17,635 nt of DNA from Rhodococcus sp. IITR03 (GCA_001017865.1 LATQ01000001.1:1039239-1056873); one strand, 5' to 3'; shown: positions 1-7,581, numbered from the stretch's first letter. A program made the numbers and translations. The notes: generated from the sequence alone by a model not told the origin.

Positions 1-250
1 CGGGCAGCGATCGATGATCGGGCCGTGTTCACCGCGATCGTCTACGTGCTCACCAGCGGGTGCGCGTGGCGGCACCTGCCACCGTCGTTCGGAGTCAGCG
101 TCCCGACCGCGCACCGCCGCTTCACCACCTGGGCTCGGGCCGGGGTGTTCGACGAGCTGCACCGCCGGGTCCTCGATCGGCTCGGTGCCGGCGGGGACCT
201 GGACTGGTCCGCTGCCATCCTCGACGCCGCACACGTGCGGGCGAAAAAAG
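1..250 (+). pseudogene. IS5-family transposase, N-terminal part (interrupted, 5' end outside window)
   Basis: This is the 5' part of a DDE transposase of the IS5 family, read in frame from base 1. Visible family marks are the segment YVLTSGCAWRHLPPSFGVS, followed by TAHRRFTTWARAGVFDELHRR, and then ILDAAHVRAKK, whose Asp is the first residue of the DDE triad. The true start lies upstream of the window. The frame stays open to base 267 only because it runs into foreign sequence. Homology stops after the AKK codons (base 249/250), where the IS110-family element begins. The same protein resumes at 1749-2208. The AAAAAAG run at 244-250 is the kind of site where two-ORF IS5 elements shift frame, and the downstream half lies in the -1 frame relative to this part, so the parent may have used programmed frameshifting (inference). 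Confidence 0.85.
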
Positions 251-270
251 ACATCCCAGGGGCTTGAGAG

Positions 271-1494
271 TCAAGCAGCGGCCTTCGGGGCGTGATGTGA
301 CCAGGCGGCCGTTTCGTCGTAGCAGATGCGGGTCTTGAGGCATCCGTGCAGGATGCCGACGAGCCGGTTGGCCAGCTGCCGCAAGGCGGGACCGTGATCG
401 AGACCGCGTGCGCGCTGTTTGTCGTAGTAGGCGCGGGCGCCGGGGGAAGCTTGCAGGGCTGAAAGCGCCTGCCAGTTCAGCGCATCGACGAGTCGATCGT
501 TGTGGACGAACCGGGCCACGACGACTCTCTTCTTTCCGGAGGCGCGGGTGATCGGACTGGTCGCGGCATAGTTTTTACGTGCTTGGCAGTGGCGTAGCGG
601 TTCCGGTCGTCGCCGAACTCGCCGAGCACCCGGGGACCGAGCAGAGGTCCCATCCCTGGCTGGGACAGGATGATCTCAGCGTCTTCGGTGCCGGCCAAAA
701 TGCGCGTCGACCTGCTTCTGCAATGCTGTGATCTCGTGATTGAGAGTGCCCAACACGGCGACAGCGGACCGGGTGGTGGCCGCATACGCGGCGGTGATCA
801 CCGCCGCCCGGCCCAGCTGCTCACCGCGCAGAGCTGCCTGGATTCGATCCGTCTTGGTCTCGATGTCACGGCGGCGAGCATTTCGCAGCGCCGCTGTGAT
901 CTGACTGCGTGTCAGTCGCGCCGCCGAGACCGGGTCGGGCGCCTTGCCCAGCAGCTCGAGGGTGTCGACGGCGTCGAGGTCGTCGAACGCCTCCAACGCG
1001 GCCGGGAAATACTCGCGTAGTGCATGCCGCAGCCGCTGGGCGTGGCGGGTGCGTTCCCAGATCAAGGTCTTGTGCGCCCGGGCGACGAGCTTGATCGCCT
1101 CGGCCTCGGGACTGTCGCCGGCCACCGGCCGCAGCTGGTGCGAATCGGTGCGCACCATGTTGGCCAACATGTGCGCATCGGCCGCGTCGCTCTTGGCGCC
1201 CGAGACGCTGGAACGCTCACGGAACCGGGCGGCCTGCAATGGATTCACCGCAAAGACCGTGTACCCGGCGGCTACCAACGCCGCCACCCACGGGCCCCGG
1301 TCGGTCTCGATCCCGATGGCCACCTCGGACCCGTCGACGTCGTCGCCGAGCTGCTCCCCGATCAGCGCATGCAACCGGGCGATCCCGGCCACTCCTTCCG
1401 GCAGTCGGGCCTTGCTCAGCCTGCGCCCGGCAGAGTTCATTAGCTCGACATCGTGATGGTCCTGGGCCCAATCGTCGCCGACAAACAGCAACAT
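271..1494 (-). pseudogene. IS110-family transposase (DEDD / Tnp_20), two compensating frameshifts
   Basis: This is the transposase of the IS110 element, which would act with the bridge RNA to recombine target and donor. The N-terminal RuvC-like DEDD domain starts at MLLFVGDDWAQDHHD (first acidic residues). It continues with AIGIETDRGPW (Glu) and SGAKSDAADAHMLANM (the Asp pair). The C-terminal Tnp_20 domain has LSQPGMGPLLGPRVLGEFGDD and, near the end, ARFVHNDRLVDALNWQALSALQASPGARAYYDK. About 408 codons is normal for the family. The first frame holds to about base 685, where one extra base shifts it. A missing A in the run near 565-570 restores the original frame up to the TGA at 271-273. As written the product stops at 676, but the two indels cancel, so this may be a recent lesion or a sequence error. 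Start ATG is 1494-1492. Confidence 0.88.
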
Positions 1495-1539
1495 CGGCCT
1501 GCCTCCCGTCGTAGTCCGGTCCTCCGTCCGGCAGCGTGC

Positions 1540-1617
1540 GGAAGAACCATCAGCGCCCTAATGAAGCAGTGCTCACGCCGGAGCGGGCACGACATCCCAT
1601 CAGCGATTCCGTTCTCC
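1540..1617 (-). other. Bridge RNA donor-binding loop with left and right donor guides
   Basis: In RNA orientation an outer stem of GGAGAAC (1617-1611) pairs with GUUCUUCC (1547-1540) with one bulged U. The left donor guide UGGGAUGUC (1599-1591) matches the element's right end over 9 bases (plus strand GACATCCCA at 250-258). An apical hairpin GUGC/GCAC (1590-1587 with 1572-1569) contains an inner CGC/GCG stem. The right donor guide UCAUUAG (1564-1558) matches the element's left end over 7 bases including the core (plus strand TCATTAG at 1742-1748). Confidence 0.78.
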
Positions 1618-1633
1618 CGGCGGACGGTCGGGG

Positions 1634-1680
1634 GCACGATCTTTTTTTCAGGACTCCGAGTGTCCAGGGGCTCTGAGTGC
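1634..1680 (-). other. Bridge RNA target-binding loop with left and right target guides
   Basis: In RNA orientation the loop is closed by GCAC (1680-1677) and GUGC (1637-1634). The left guide AGAGCCCCU (1674-1666) is identical over 9 of 9 bases to the target top strand, seen on the plus strand as AGGGGCTCT at 1747-1755. An apical hairpin GGAC/GUCC (1665-1662 with 1654-1651) follows. The right guide AAAAAAAG (1648-1641) pairs with the other half of the target; the plus-strand flank AAAAAAG (244-250) gives a 7-base match. Both matches include the core dinucleotide. Confidence 0.8.
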
Positions 1681-1748
1681 TCACCTGTCCGCCGCTACCG
1701 GTCCCGTGACGAGTCTGCCGTATAGCCGGACCCGCCGGCTCTCATTAG

Positions 1749-2208
1749 GGGCTCTCTGACCGGCCCCAGTCCGGTCGACCGCGGCAAGAACGGCTCGAAG
1801 ATCCACCTCCTGTCCGATGGTGACGGCATCCCGCTCGTCACCGCGGTGACCTCAGCAAACACCCACGACAGTGTCGTGCTGCAAGCCATGGTCGCCGCGA
1901 TTCCGGCGGTGCGCTCGCCTCGCGGTCCGCGCCGCCGCAAACCCGGCCGACTGCGCGCGGACAAAGGCTACGACTACCCCGTCCACCGCCGGTAGCTGCG
2001 CGCCCAGGGAATCGTCCCGCGGATCGCGCGCCGCGGGGTCGACAGTAGTGAGCGTTTGGGCCGGTACCGGTGGAAAGTCGAACGCACGCTGGCGTGGCTG
2101 ACCGGCTACCGCCTGCTGACCATCCGCTACGAACGTCACGGCGAGCACTTTGCTGCTTTTCTTCAACTCGCTGCCGCGTTGACCTGCTTCAAGAAACTCA
2201 CCAAATGA
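1749..2208 (+). pseudogene. IS5-family transposase, C-terminal part, with an amber codon
   Basis: This continues the transposase interrupted at base 250. It reads LTGPSPVDRGKNGSKIHLLSDG, then the second catalytic Asp in LRADKGYD, then the catalytic Glu in YRWKVERTLAWL, and ends in CFKKLTK at TGA 2206-2208. The full DDE triad is therefore present across the two halves. An in-frame TAG at 1993-1995 replaces the Trp expected in the family after VHRR (TGG to TAG), so the gene would be dead even without the IS110 insertion. The protein end is followed at once by GAGACGTTCTC (2207-2217), which is probably the right terminal repeat of the IS5 element. Confidence 0.86.
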
Positions 2209-2217
2209 GACGTTCTC
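2207..2217 (+). repeat. Probable right terminal repeat of the IS5-family element
   Basis: GAGACGTTCTC overlaps the transposase stop codon and is nearly self-complementary. IS5-type elements end in short inverted repeats very close to the transposase stop. The matching left repeat lies before base 1, so this cannot be confirmed inside the window. A TTA follows at 2218-2220 and could be the target duplication. Confidence 0.4.
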
Positions 2218-2269
2218 TTATAGGAGGTCAGCGGTGCGTGGTCGGGTTAGCTGCCCGTAGCGTTCCGTA

Positions 2270-2357
2270 GCAGACCGGAAGGGTTGACTCCGGAGGTACC
2301 TGTCACCCCATCTTGCGGGTTGACTTTCTGGGGGTGTGTCGCGCCTTCCGGTCTGCG
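2270..2357 (+). ncRNA. Candidate bridge RNA stem-loop of the second IS110 element
   Basis: The left noncoding end of this element holds a perfect 13-bp inverted repeat, GCAGACCGGAAGG (2270-2282) with CCTTCCGGTCTGC (2345-2357), enclosing 62 bases. This is the size and place of a bridge RNA loop. A smaller hairpin (GGAGT 2363-2367 with ACTCC 2385-2389) follows, and its loop contains AGAGAGGC, identical to eight bases of the element's right end (3530-3537), as a donor guide might be. The guides could not be fully assigned because the left junction is not defined. Confidence 0.5.
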
Positions 2358-2465
2358 TTCGCGGAGTGACTAAAGAGAGGCGTGACTCCAAGCTGCTGTG
2401 AGGTACTTGAAGTCGGATTGTCCTCCGCGGATCCCCCGTCCCAGCAGAGAAGGGAACCGCCTTCC

Positions 2466-3524
2466 ATGATCGTCATCGGCATCGATCCCCACAAGTCCAG
2501 TCATACCGCCACCGCCGTCGATCCGGCCACCAACACCGACCTCGGCTCCATCCGCATCGACGCCACCCGTACCGGCTACACGACGCTGATCAGGTGGGCC
2601 AAGGCCTGGCCCACCCGCACGTGGCAGTCGAGAACGCCTACGGTCTCGGCCATCATCTCGCCCAGTGGCTGCTGAACCTCGGCGAACTCGTACTCGACGT
2701 TCCGGCCACCGCCACCGCCCGGGTCCGGCAACTCTCCCGCGGTGGCCGGCGCAAGAGATGACCGGATCGATGCAGCCGCCGCCGCGTGCGTTGCTGCCGC
2801 GCAGGGCGATGCCCGACCGGTCGATCTCGAAGGTCCTACCGACATCCTCGCGCTGCTCGACGAGCGTCGAACAAACTTATCTCACAGTCGAACTCGTTTG
2901 AACAATCAACTACACGCATTGCTGCGTCAGCTGTTCGCCGGCGGTGCCCCGACCTCATTGACCGCAGCCTCGGCCACTGCCTTGCTGCGGGGCTTTCGTG
3001 CCCGAAGCGAGGTCGACCGAACTCGTGTCGGTCTGTGTCGAGATCTGATCGCTGACATCTGCCGCCTCGACCTCCCGCTCGCCGCGAACGAGAAGCAGAC
3101 CCACACACTCGACGAGCACGGCACCCGGCTACGCGACATCGATGGCATCGGTCCGGTGACCGCCGCCCGCCTGATCGGCCGCACCGGACGTGCCAACCGC
3201 TTCCCGAGCGCCGCAGCCTACGCGAACTACAACGGCTCCGCGCCGGTACAGATCGCCAGCGCCGACATCGACCGCCACCGCCTGTCCCGCTACGGGGACC
3301 GGCAGCTCAACAGCGCGCTTTACACCGTCGCGGTGGTGCAGATTCGGATGCCGAACAGTGCCGGTCGCGCCTATTACAACAAGAACATCGCCGAGAGCAC
3401 GAGCCCGAGAGCCGCGACCCGCAGCCTGAAACGACACTTGTCCGATCACATCTGGCGCATCATGCTCGCCGACGAAAAACGTAGCTACCGGGAACGCAAG
3501 AAAGAACCGGTACGTGGGGCTTGA
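2466..3524 (+). pseudogene. IS110-family transposase, two compensating frameshifts
   Basis: The gene starts at ATG 2466 with MIVIGIDPHKSSHTATAVD, the N-terminal DEDD motif of IS110 transposases (first Asp in GIDPHK). The next motif, AVENAYGLGHHLAQWLL (Glu), lies in another frame because one G is missing near 2623-2624. The frame returns after an extra A near 2755, at DDRIDAAAAACVAA, which holds the paired Asp residues. The Tnp_20 domain follows with LRDIDGIGPVTAARLIGRTG, then FPSAAAYANYNGSAPVQ and NSALYTVAVVQIRM. The protein ends KKEPVRGA at TGA 3522-3524. Total length, about 352 codons, is normal. The paired indels keep most of the protein in one frame, so this could be functional if the indels are errors. 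Confidence 0.86.
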
Positions 3525-3544
3525 CACATAGAGAGGCACCCCCA

Positions 3545-3825
3545 GTCGACGCAGAACCCCAGCGCCCGCTCCGGCGGATCCAGATACAGGCCCACCACGT
3601 CGTGGACCTCGTCGACGAAGAACGGATCGGTCGAGAGCGTGAAGCCCTCGGTGCGGTGAGGATGCAACCCAAAGGCCCGCCAGATCCTCGACACCGTCGA
3701 CTGCGACAGACCCATCTCCTGCGCCATTGTTCGCGTCGACCAGTGCGTCGCGTTCTTCGGGGTCGTCTCGAGCGTCCGGGTCACCACCTCGGCGACCTGA
3801 GCATCGGTCACCGACCGTAGCCACC
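3545..3825 (-). pseudogene. IS630-family transposase fragment
   Basis: An internal piece of an IS630 transposase reads on the minus strand. It runs from RSVTDAQVAEVVTRTLE (near 3825) through THWSTRTMAQEMGLSQSTVSRIWRAF (helix-turn-helix) and GLHPHRTEGF to FFVDEVHDVVGLYLDPPERALGFCVD. It stops at the Asp that begins the conserved VDEK motif, where the second IS110 element begins. The N-terminus is also missing: homology ends near 3825, where plus-strand nucleotidyltransferase sequence begins. The C-terminal half with the remaining catalytic residues is absent from the window. The open frame extends from 3913 to 3485, but both ends are chance read-through. Confidence 0.85.
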
Positions 3826-3845
3826 CAATCGGGGCATGTCCTCGA

Positions 3846-4500
3846 GGCCGGCGATACCGTGCTCGAGAAAGCGAGGCGCTAGCTGATCTCGCCGCGGCCG
3901 CGGCTGGGAGCACCTACCGGGTCGTCGGCGGGCACATGGTGCACCTGCTCGGCCGCTTCTACCCCACCGACACCGCTGCGCGGGTCACCGCCGACGCCGA
4001 TGCCGGCATGGAGACCGTCGCCGCGGCCGATGCCACCTTCCACACCGCGCTGCTCGCCCGTGGGTATCGGCTGCTGACCAGCAACCACTACGAGGCGCCC
4101 TCCGGGGACGGCACTCCCCTGTCCGTGGATCTATTTGTTCCCGGCACCGGTGGTCGCCGGCTCGAACGCATCAAGTACGCCGGCCGCGGCTTCGACGCCA
4201 TCCCCGGCCTGACCCTCGCACTTGCCTCCGACTCGATTCAGGTGCGGGTACGGGCACGCCTGACGACCGGCGAGATCCTGCGTTTCGAGGTGCCGGTATC
4301 CGGCGTCGAGCAGGCGGTGGTGCTCAAGCGCTCGCCTGGCGCAGCCGCCTCGCCGCCAAGGACATCGCCGACCTGTGAACCCTCTTGTCGATCACCCACG
4401 AACACCGAGACCGGTTTCCCGACTGGAAACTGCACACCGCCCGCACCGGCGCCCGCAAAGACGCAGCCCGACGGAGCTGTCCGCGACACCGGGCAGGTAG
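3846..4500 (+). pseudogene. Nucleotidyltransferase (AbiEii-like toxin family) remnant, 5'-truncated
   Basis: The readable protein begins EALADLAAAAAGSTYRVVGGHMVHLL. A TADADAGME segment follows, resembling the D-x-D metal site of minimal nucleotidyltransferases. Later come LSVDLFVPG, then GRGFDAIPGLTLALA and RFEVPVSGVEQAVVLK. Homology-like reading continues through LAWRSRLAAKDIADL, after one missing G near 4329, and then a TGA (4376-4378) where TGG is expected. It goes on through ITHEHRDRFPDWKLHTARTG and ends at TAG 4498-4500 after another missing G near 4474. The start is lost at the IS630 fragment. Assignment to the AbiEii/AbiGii type is by motif layout only. Such genes usually sit next to a winged-helix partner, and a gene of that type lies at 16739. 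Confidence 0.55.
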
Positions 4501-4566
4501 TGCTCGCAACGCGTGCACGCATCGCAAGCATTGCATGCATCGATGACGACCGGGTTTGTGCAGTAT

Positions 4567-5527
4567 TCATGGGTGTCCGGCGCCTTTTGAGGACGTCACC
4601 TGTAGATTTGCGGTATCGGATGCTGCGGTGGCTATCTGCTTATTACGCGTCGCCAACCAGCACAGTATTGCCCCGACGCACACCACGGCCGTCCCGATCC
4701 AGAACATCGGACCTAGAGCGGTAGTCAACAGAACCGAGGAAAAGGCTGCCGACAGGACCGGTGTGAAGTACGACGAAGCAGCGAGAAAGGCCATGTTGCC
4801 GCCGAGGATCCCGACGTTCCACAGCGCGTAGCCGAATCCGATCGCACACGCCGCCATCAGCGTCGCCGCCAGGGCGGCGAAGCTCAGATCCATCGGCTCG
4901 GAGCCTGTCAGCAGGTAGAGGCCCCAGAACGAAGCGGCTGTCAGCACGAAGAACGGGTGATCGCGTTGTTGCCGTTCGCGAACAGCTTGGTGACGGTGCA
5001 GTATCCGGCCAGATGACGGCGCCGGTGAATGCGAGAGCGTAGCTCAGCGGGTTCGAGCGCACGTTGTCGATGGTGCCGGCAATTTCCAGTCCTGCGTCAC
5101 CGCCGAGAACGACCGCAACACCCACGACGGACAGTGCCATCCCGGGCACTATCAAGCGCGAAGCCTTCTGTCCCGTAAAGACAATCGCGAACACGACCGT
5201 CAAACTCGGCCACAGGTAGTTGACGATCCCGACTTCGATTGCCTGGCGCGGGGTGTCTGCAAACCCGATGGCAAGGGCAAAGCACACCTCGTATGCCGCG
5301 AACATCACGGCCCCCGTGGCCAGATATGTTCGGCTGAAGTTTGCGAATGTGGGCCACCCCACCGTCACCGACAACAAAATCGCGCAACACGAGTAGATCA
5401 TTGCAGCGCCGCCGATCGCACCCAGGCTTTCGGTGACCAGGCGGATCATGCCGACCATCGAACTCCACAACACGATTGCTGCCAGTCCCGCCGTGGTGGC
5501 GCCTCGGCTCGGTTTGCTCTGTCGCAC
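4567..5527 (-). CDS. yddG: YddG-like aromatic amino-acid exporter (DMT/EamA family), two frameshifts
   Basis: This is an inner-membrane exporter of the drug/metabolite transporter superfamily. It matches the YddG lineage along its whole length: AGLAAIVLWSSMVGMIRLV, then QAIEVGIVNYLWPSLTVVFAIV, LIVPGMALSVVGVAVVLGGD, YALWNVGILGGNMAFLAASSYFTPVLS and ILCWLATRNKQ. YddG of Escherichia coli exports aromatic amino acids; the substrate here is inferred only. The start is GTG 5527-5525, preceded by AGGAG at a good distance. Two single-base losses break the frame: one G after the ITGAVIW-type segment (plus-strand CC at 5009-5010) and one C in the run at 4955-4957. With these restored the protein is about 320 residues with ten hydrophobic segments, normal for the family. 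It is divergent from the oxidase operon, so it may export an excess substrate or by-product. Confidence 0.85.
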
Positions 5528-5895
5528 AAACCTCTCCTGTTCTTCGGGTGGGGTGCTCTTGGTCGGCAGCGGTTCACGACATATCGGGAAGTAAGTCCTC
5601 GTCTGCCGACCACGTCGTCGACGGGAACTCAGCGCGGGCACGGCGATTTCAGTGGCGCAGCCCGCGACGCCGAGCTCGTCGGCGCGAAAAGCTCACGTGA
5701 ACTCGGGGACGAACTCCCTGTGACACGTCAGCTCCAGACCCGCCGAGTCAGCTGCCCTGCCGGGGTGGTGCGCACCGGAGACACGTCGCACGGTCTACGA
5801 GGAAGTGCCTAGTGGTGTGAATCTCGGTCGGGGCGCGCGCGGAGGCGCGTAGGTCCCGTTCCGTGCCTCGCTTCCACTCGACTGCCACCGTCACT

Positions 5896-5909
5896 ACTGA
5901 TATATCAGT
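5896..5909. promoter_or_regulatory. Operator-like palindrome ACTGATATATCAGT (type A)
   Basis: This is a perfect 14-bp palindrome in the divergent region. Eleven bases of it and its flank, ATATATCAGTT (5900-5910), recur exactly at 12910-12920, just upstream of the minus-strand GntR gene. AT-rich palindromes of this size are typical FCD-type GntR operators. The likely binder is the GntR protein encoded at 12177-12880 (inference from position). Confidence 0.6.
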
Positions 5910-6013
5910 TCATACATTACATGGCGATCAGTGATGCGCAAATAGTCGGCGCACTGGTCGCAGGTGTGCCGATGTGCACCCCCACCACGGGATTGATTTC
6001 ACCCAACCTCTTG

Positions 6014-6031
6014 TGTGATTTGTGATCACAA
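6014..6031. promoter_or_regulatory. Operator-like site with TTGTGATCACAA palindrome (type B)
   Basis: A perfect 12-bp palindrome lies at 6020-6031, 156 bp upstream of the oxidase start, with a direct half-site TGTGATT before it. The 17-mer TGTGATTTGTGATCACA (6014-6030) matches 15 of 17 bases with 13013-13029, which overlaps the start of the plus-strand GntR gene. The likely binder is that regulator (inference). Confidence 0.62.
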
Positions 6032-6187
6032 CTTAGTGTGGGGGGCGGGCGTATGACCTGGGTCACCTTTTATCGGGTCGGTTCCCAGCTCAGCCCCAAC
6101 CGTCCACCGCACCGGTAGACGCCCCTATCTGAACCGTCTGCCACCGCCTCCGGCGGAACAAAGCACCCCTCGTGAAGGAGACAGCAA

Positions 6188-7581
6188 ATGCGAGATGTAG
6201 TTGTCGTCGGCGCCGGACTGGCCGGCCTGTCAGCAGGCTGGCGGTTGCGCCACTGGGACACCCTGGTCCTCGAAGCCGACGAACGCGTCGGTGGGCGCAT
6301 CCGATCCGAGCGACGCGGCTCCTACTGGCTGAACTGGGGTGGTCACGTTTTCGCCGGACCCGGCTCGTCCACCGATGCCCTGCTCGACGAGACCGGGGTG
6401 ATGGCCGTCGATATCCCCGGCTCACTACAGGCCCTGGCAATGAACGGAAAATTCCTTCGCAAGGGGCATATCGCCACCTACCCCTTCCGGATTCCGATGC
6501 CCCTGTCTGCCCGGGTGGCGACCATGCGAGCAGGAATGAAAGTCGTTGCAGGAGTAGCCAAATACACCGGAGTCGTGCGCAAGCGCAGCGGCGAGTCCGG
6601 TGCCATGCGCCAGCAGCGCATCTACGACTTCGCGAACGACGAGTCCTTTCTCGACTTCGTCGGGAACCTGCCGGAAGATGCCGCTGCACTGTTCAAGACC
6701 ACCGTCACCCGGTCCGCCGGAACATGGACCAGATCTCGGCGGGCGCGGGCATCGGATACTTCAGTCTCGTACTCGGCTTCGGACAGGGACTCAGCCGCGG
6801 CATCGTCGGCGGACCGTCCACCCTCACCGAGACCCTCGCCGTCGCGTTGGGTGATCGTATCCAGCTCGGTGCCGCAGTCCAAGAAGTCGTGCACAAGAAG
6901 GACTCCGTGCTCGTGCGGTACCACCAGAACGGACGTGACCATGAAGTCGAGGCCCGCACGGTCGTGCTGGCCACCACGGCGGATGTGTCCCACCGCGTCG
7001 GGGTCGATCTCCCGCACGACCTGCGCGACGCGCTCGCACAGATCAAGTACGGACCCCATGTCAGCTCGGCGTTCCTCACCGATGAGTCGACGCCCCAGCC
7101 GTGGGACGACATCTACGCCATCGCCGCACCCAAGCGTTCGTTCGCGATCGCGCTCAACCAGGCAAGTATCGTCCGCGGCACCGAGACCGCCCGGCAGCCC
7201 GGTGGCAGCTTCATGACCTTCTCCCCCGCGGCGCTGGGCAGCGCCCTGCTCGACAAGAGCGACGACGAGGTGGTGCAGACCCACCTCGCCGACCTCGAAC
7301 AGATCCTCGGGCCCGGCTTCTCGAACACCGTCGTCGAAGCCAAGGCCGCACGGTGGAAGAAGGCCTCGCCATACAGCTTCCCGGGCCGCGCAAAACTGCA
7401 GCCCACCTTGACCCGCGGAGCCGGGCGCGTCTTCCTCGCCGGCGACTATCTCGGAACGCTCTACACCGAGACCTCGATCACCTCCGGATTCTCTGCCGCT
7501 CAAGAGGTCGCCAGTGTCCTGGCCACCCATCGACAGACCCATCGACCGCAACTGCGGCCCCTGCACCCCGCCACCGCCTGA
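6188..7581 (+). CDS. FAD-dependent amine oxidase (monoamine-oxidase-like), one frameshift
   Basis: This flavoenzyme probably oxidises an amine or amino group to an imine, with later hydrolysis to an aldehyde or keto compound. The N-terminus shows the dinucleotide fold, VVVVGAGLAGLSAGWRL (Gly8, Gly10, Gly13), then LEADERVGGRIRS, the standard amine-oxidase pair of motifs. The C-terminus has AGRVFLAGDYLGTLYTETSITSGFSAAQEVA, the closing FAD-binding segment. The start is ATG 6188, with GAAGGAG nine bases upstream. One G is missing at about 6719-6720 (GCCGG for GCCGGG); restoring it joins VTRSAG to NMDQISAGAGIGYFSLVLGFGQG and gives about 464 residues, normal size. It is the first gene of the cluster, 46 bp before the DapA-family gene. 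Related families include protoporphyrinogen oxidases and phytoene desaturases, but the neighbours favour amine catabolism. The substrate is unknown. Confidence 0.8.

Larger units (their letters stand above)
1500..1738 (-). ncRNA. IS110 bridge RNA (predicted), 5' of the transposase
   Basis: The noncoding left end of the IS110 element carries two stem-loops in the order and with the guide sequences expected of a bridge RNA (known from IS621). Reading the minus strand, the target-binding loop (1680-1634) comes first and the donor-binding loop (1617-1540) second. The first loop contains AGAGCCCCU and AAAAAAAG, matching the two sides of the occupied target. The second contains UGGGAUGUC and UCAUUAG, matching the element's right and left ends. 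Each guide pair flanks a short apical hairpin. The 5' end is set at about seven bases after a -10 box formed at the circular junction; the 3' end is placed just before the transposase ATG and is uncertain. Structure and matches were found by eye; no RNA has been shown. Confidence 0.8.
249..1748 (-). mobile_element. IS110-family insertion sequence inserted in the IS5 transposase gene
   Basis: The element is about 1.5 kb and encodes a DEDD-type transposase on the minus strand, so its left end is at 1748 and its right end at 249. Boundaries come from the interrupted IS5 gene: joining base 250 to 1749 restores a continuous IS5-type sequence. Both junctions carry AG on the plus strand (249-250 and 1747-1748), which is CT in element orientation, the core dinucleotide known for IS621. 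There are no terminal inverted repeats, as expected for IS110. The right end is short (about 22 bp beyond the stop codon) and the left end is long and noncoding (about 250 bp), the layout of elements that encode a bridge RNA in the left end. Confidence 0.88.
2219..3545 (+). mobile_element. Second IS110-family insertion sequence
   Basis: A plus-strand IS110 element lies between the IS5 right end and an IS630 fragment. It has a long noncoding left end (to 2465), a transposase gene (2466-3524) and a short right end of about 20 bp. The right boundary is placed at 3544/3545 because IS630 homology stops there. The left boundary is uncertain; homology gives no junction beyond the IS5 end at about 2217. 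The transposase stop codon lies within TTGACA (3521-3526), the same arrangement as TTGACT in the first element. The two elements are different IS110 subtypes by protein sequence, not copies of each other. Confidence 0.7.
5528..6187. promoter_or_regulatory. Divergent regulatory region between exporter and oxidase operon
   Basis: This 660-bp stretch has no convincing gene on either strand. It holds two palindromes, described separately, at 5896-5909 and 6014-6031, both nearer the oxidase than the exporter. The oxidase ribosome-binding site GAAGGAG (6173-6179) is at its right edge. From 5528 to about 5890 nothing recognisable is seen. Confidence 0.6.

Noticed and set aside
676..1494. Plus-strand open frames opposite the IS110 transposase
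   Set aside because: The minus strand carries all DEDD motifs; the opposite frames are GC-rich shadows.
1500..1725. Open frames across the IS110 left end on both strands
   Set aside because: The region is better explained as noncoding RNA with guide loops; the frames show no family motifs.
258..1753. AGGGGCT copies at 258-264 and 1747-1753 as a 7-bp target duplication
   Set aside because: IS110 elements do not make such duplications, and the left copy lies inside the element's right end, not at the junction.
2270..2357. The 13-bp inverted repeat as a rho-independent terminator
   Set aside because: The 62-base loop is too long for a terminator and the position fits an IS110 left-end RNA.
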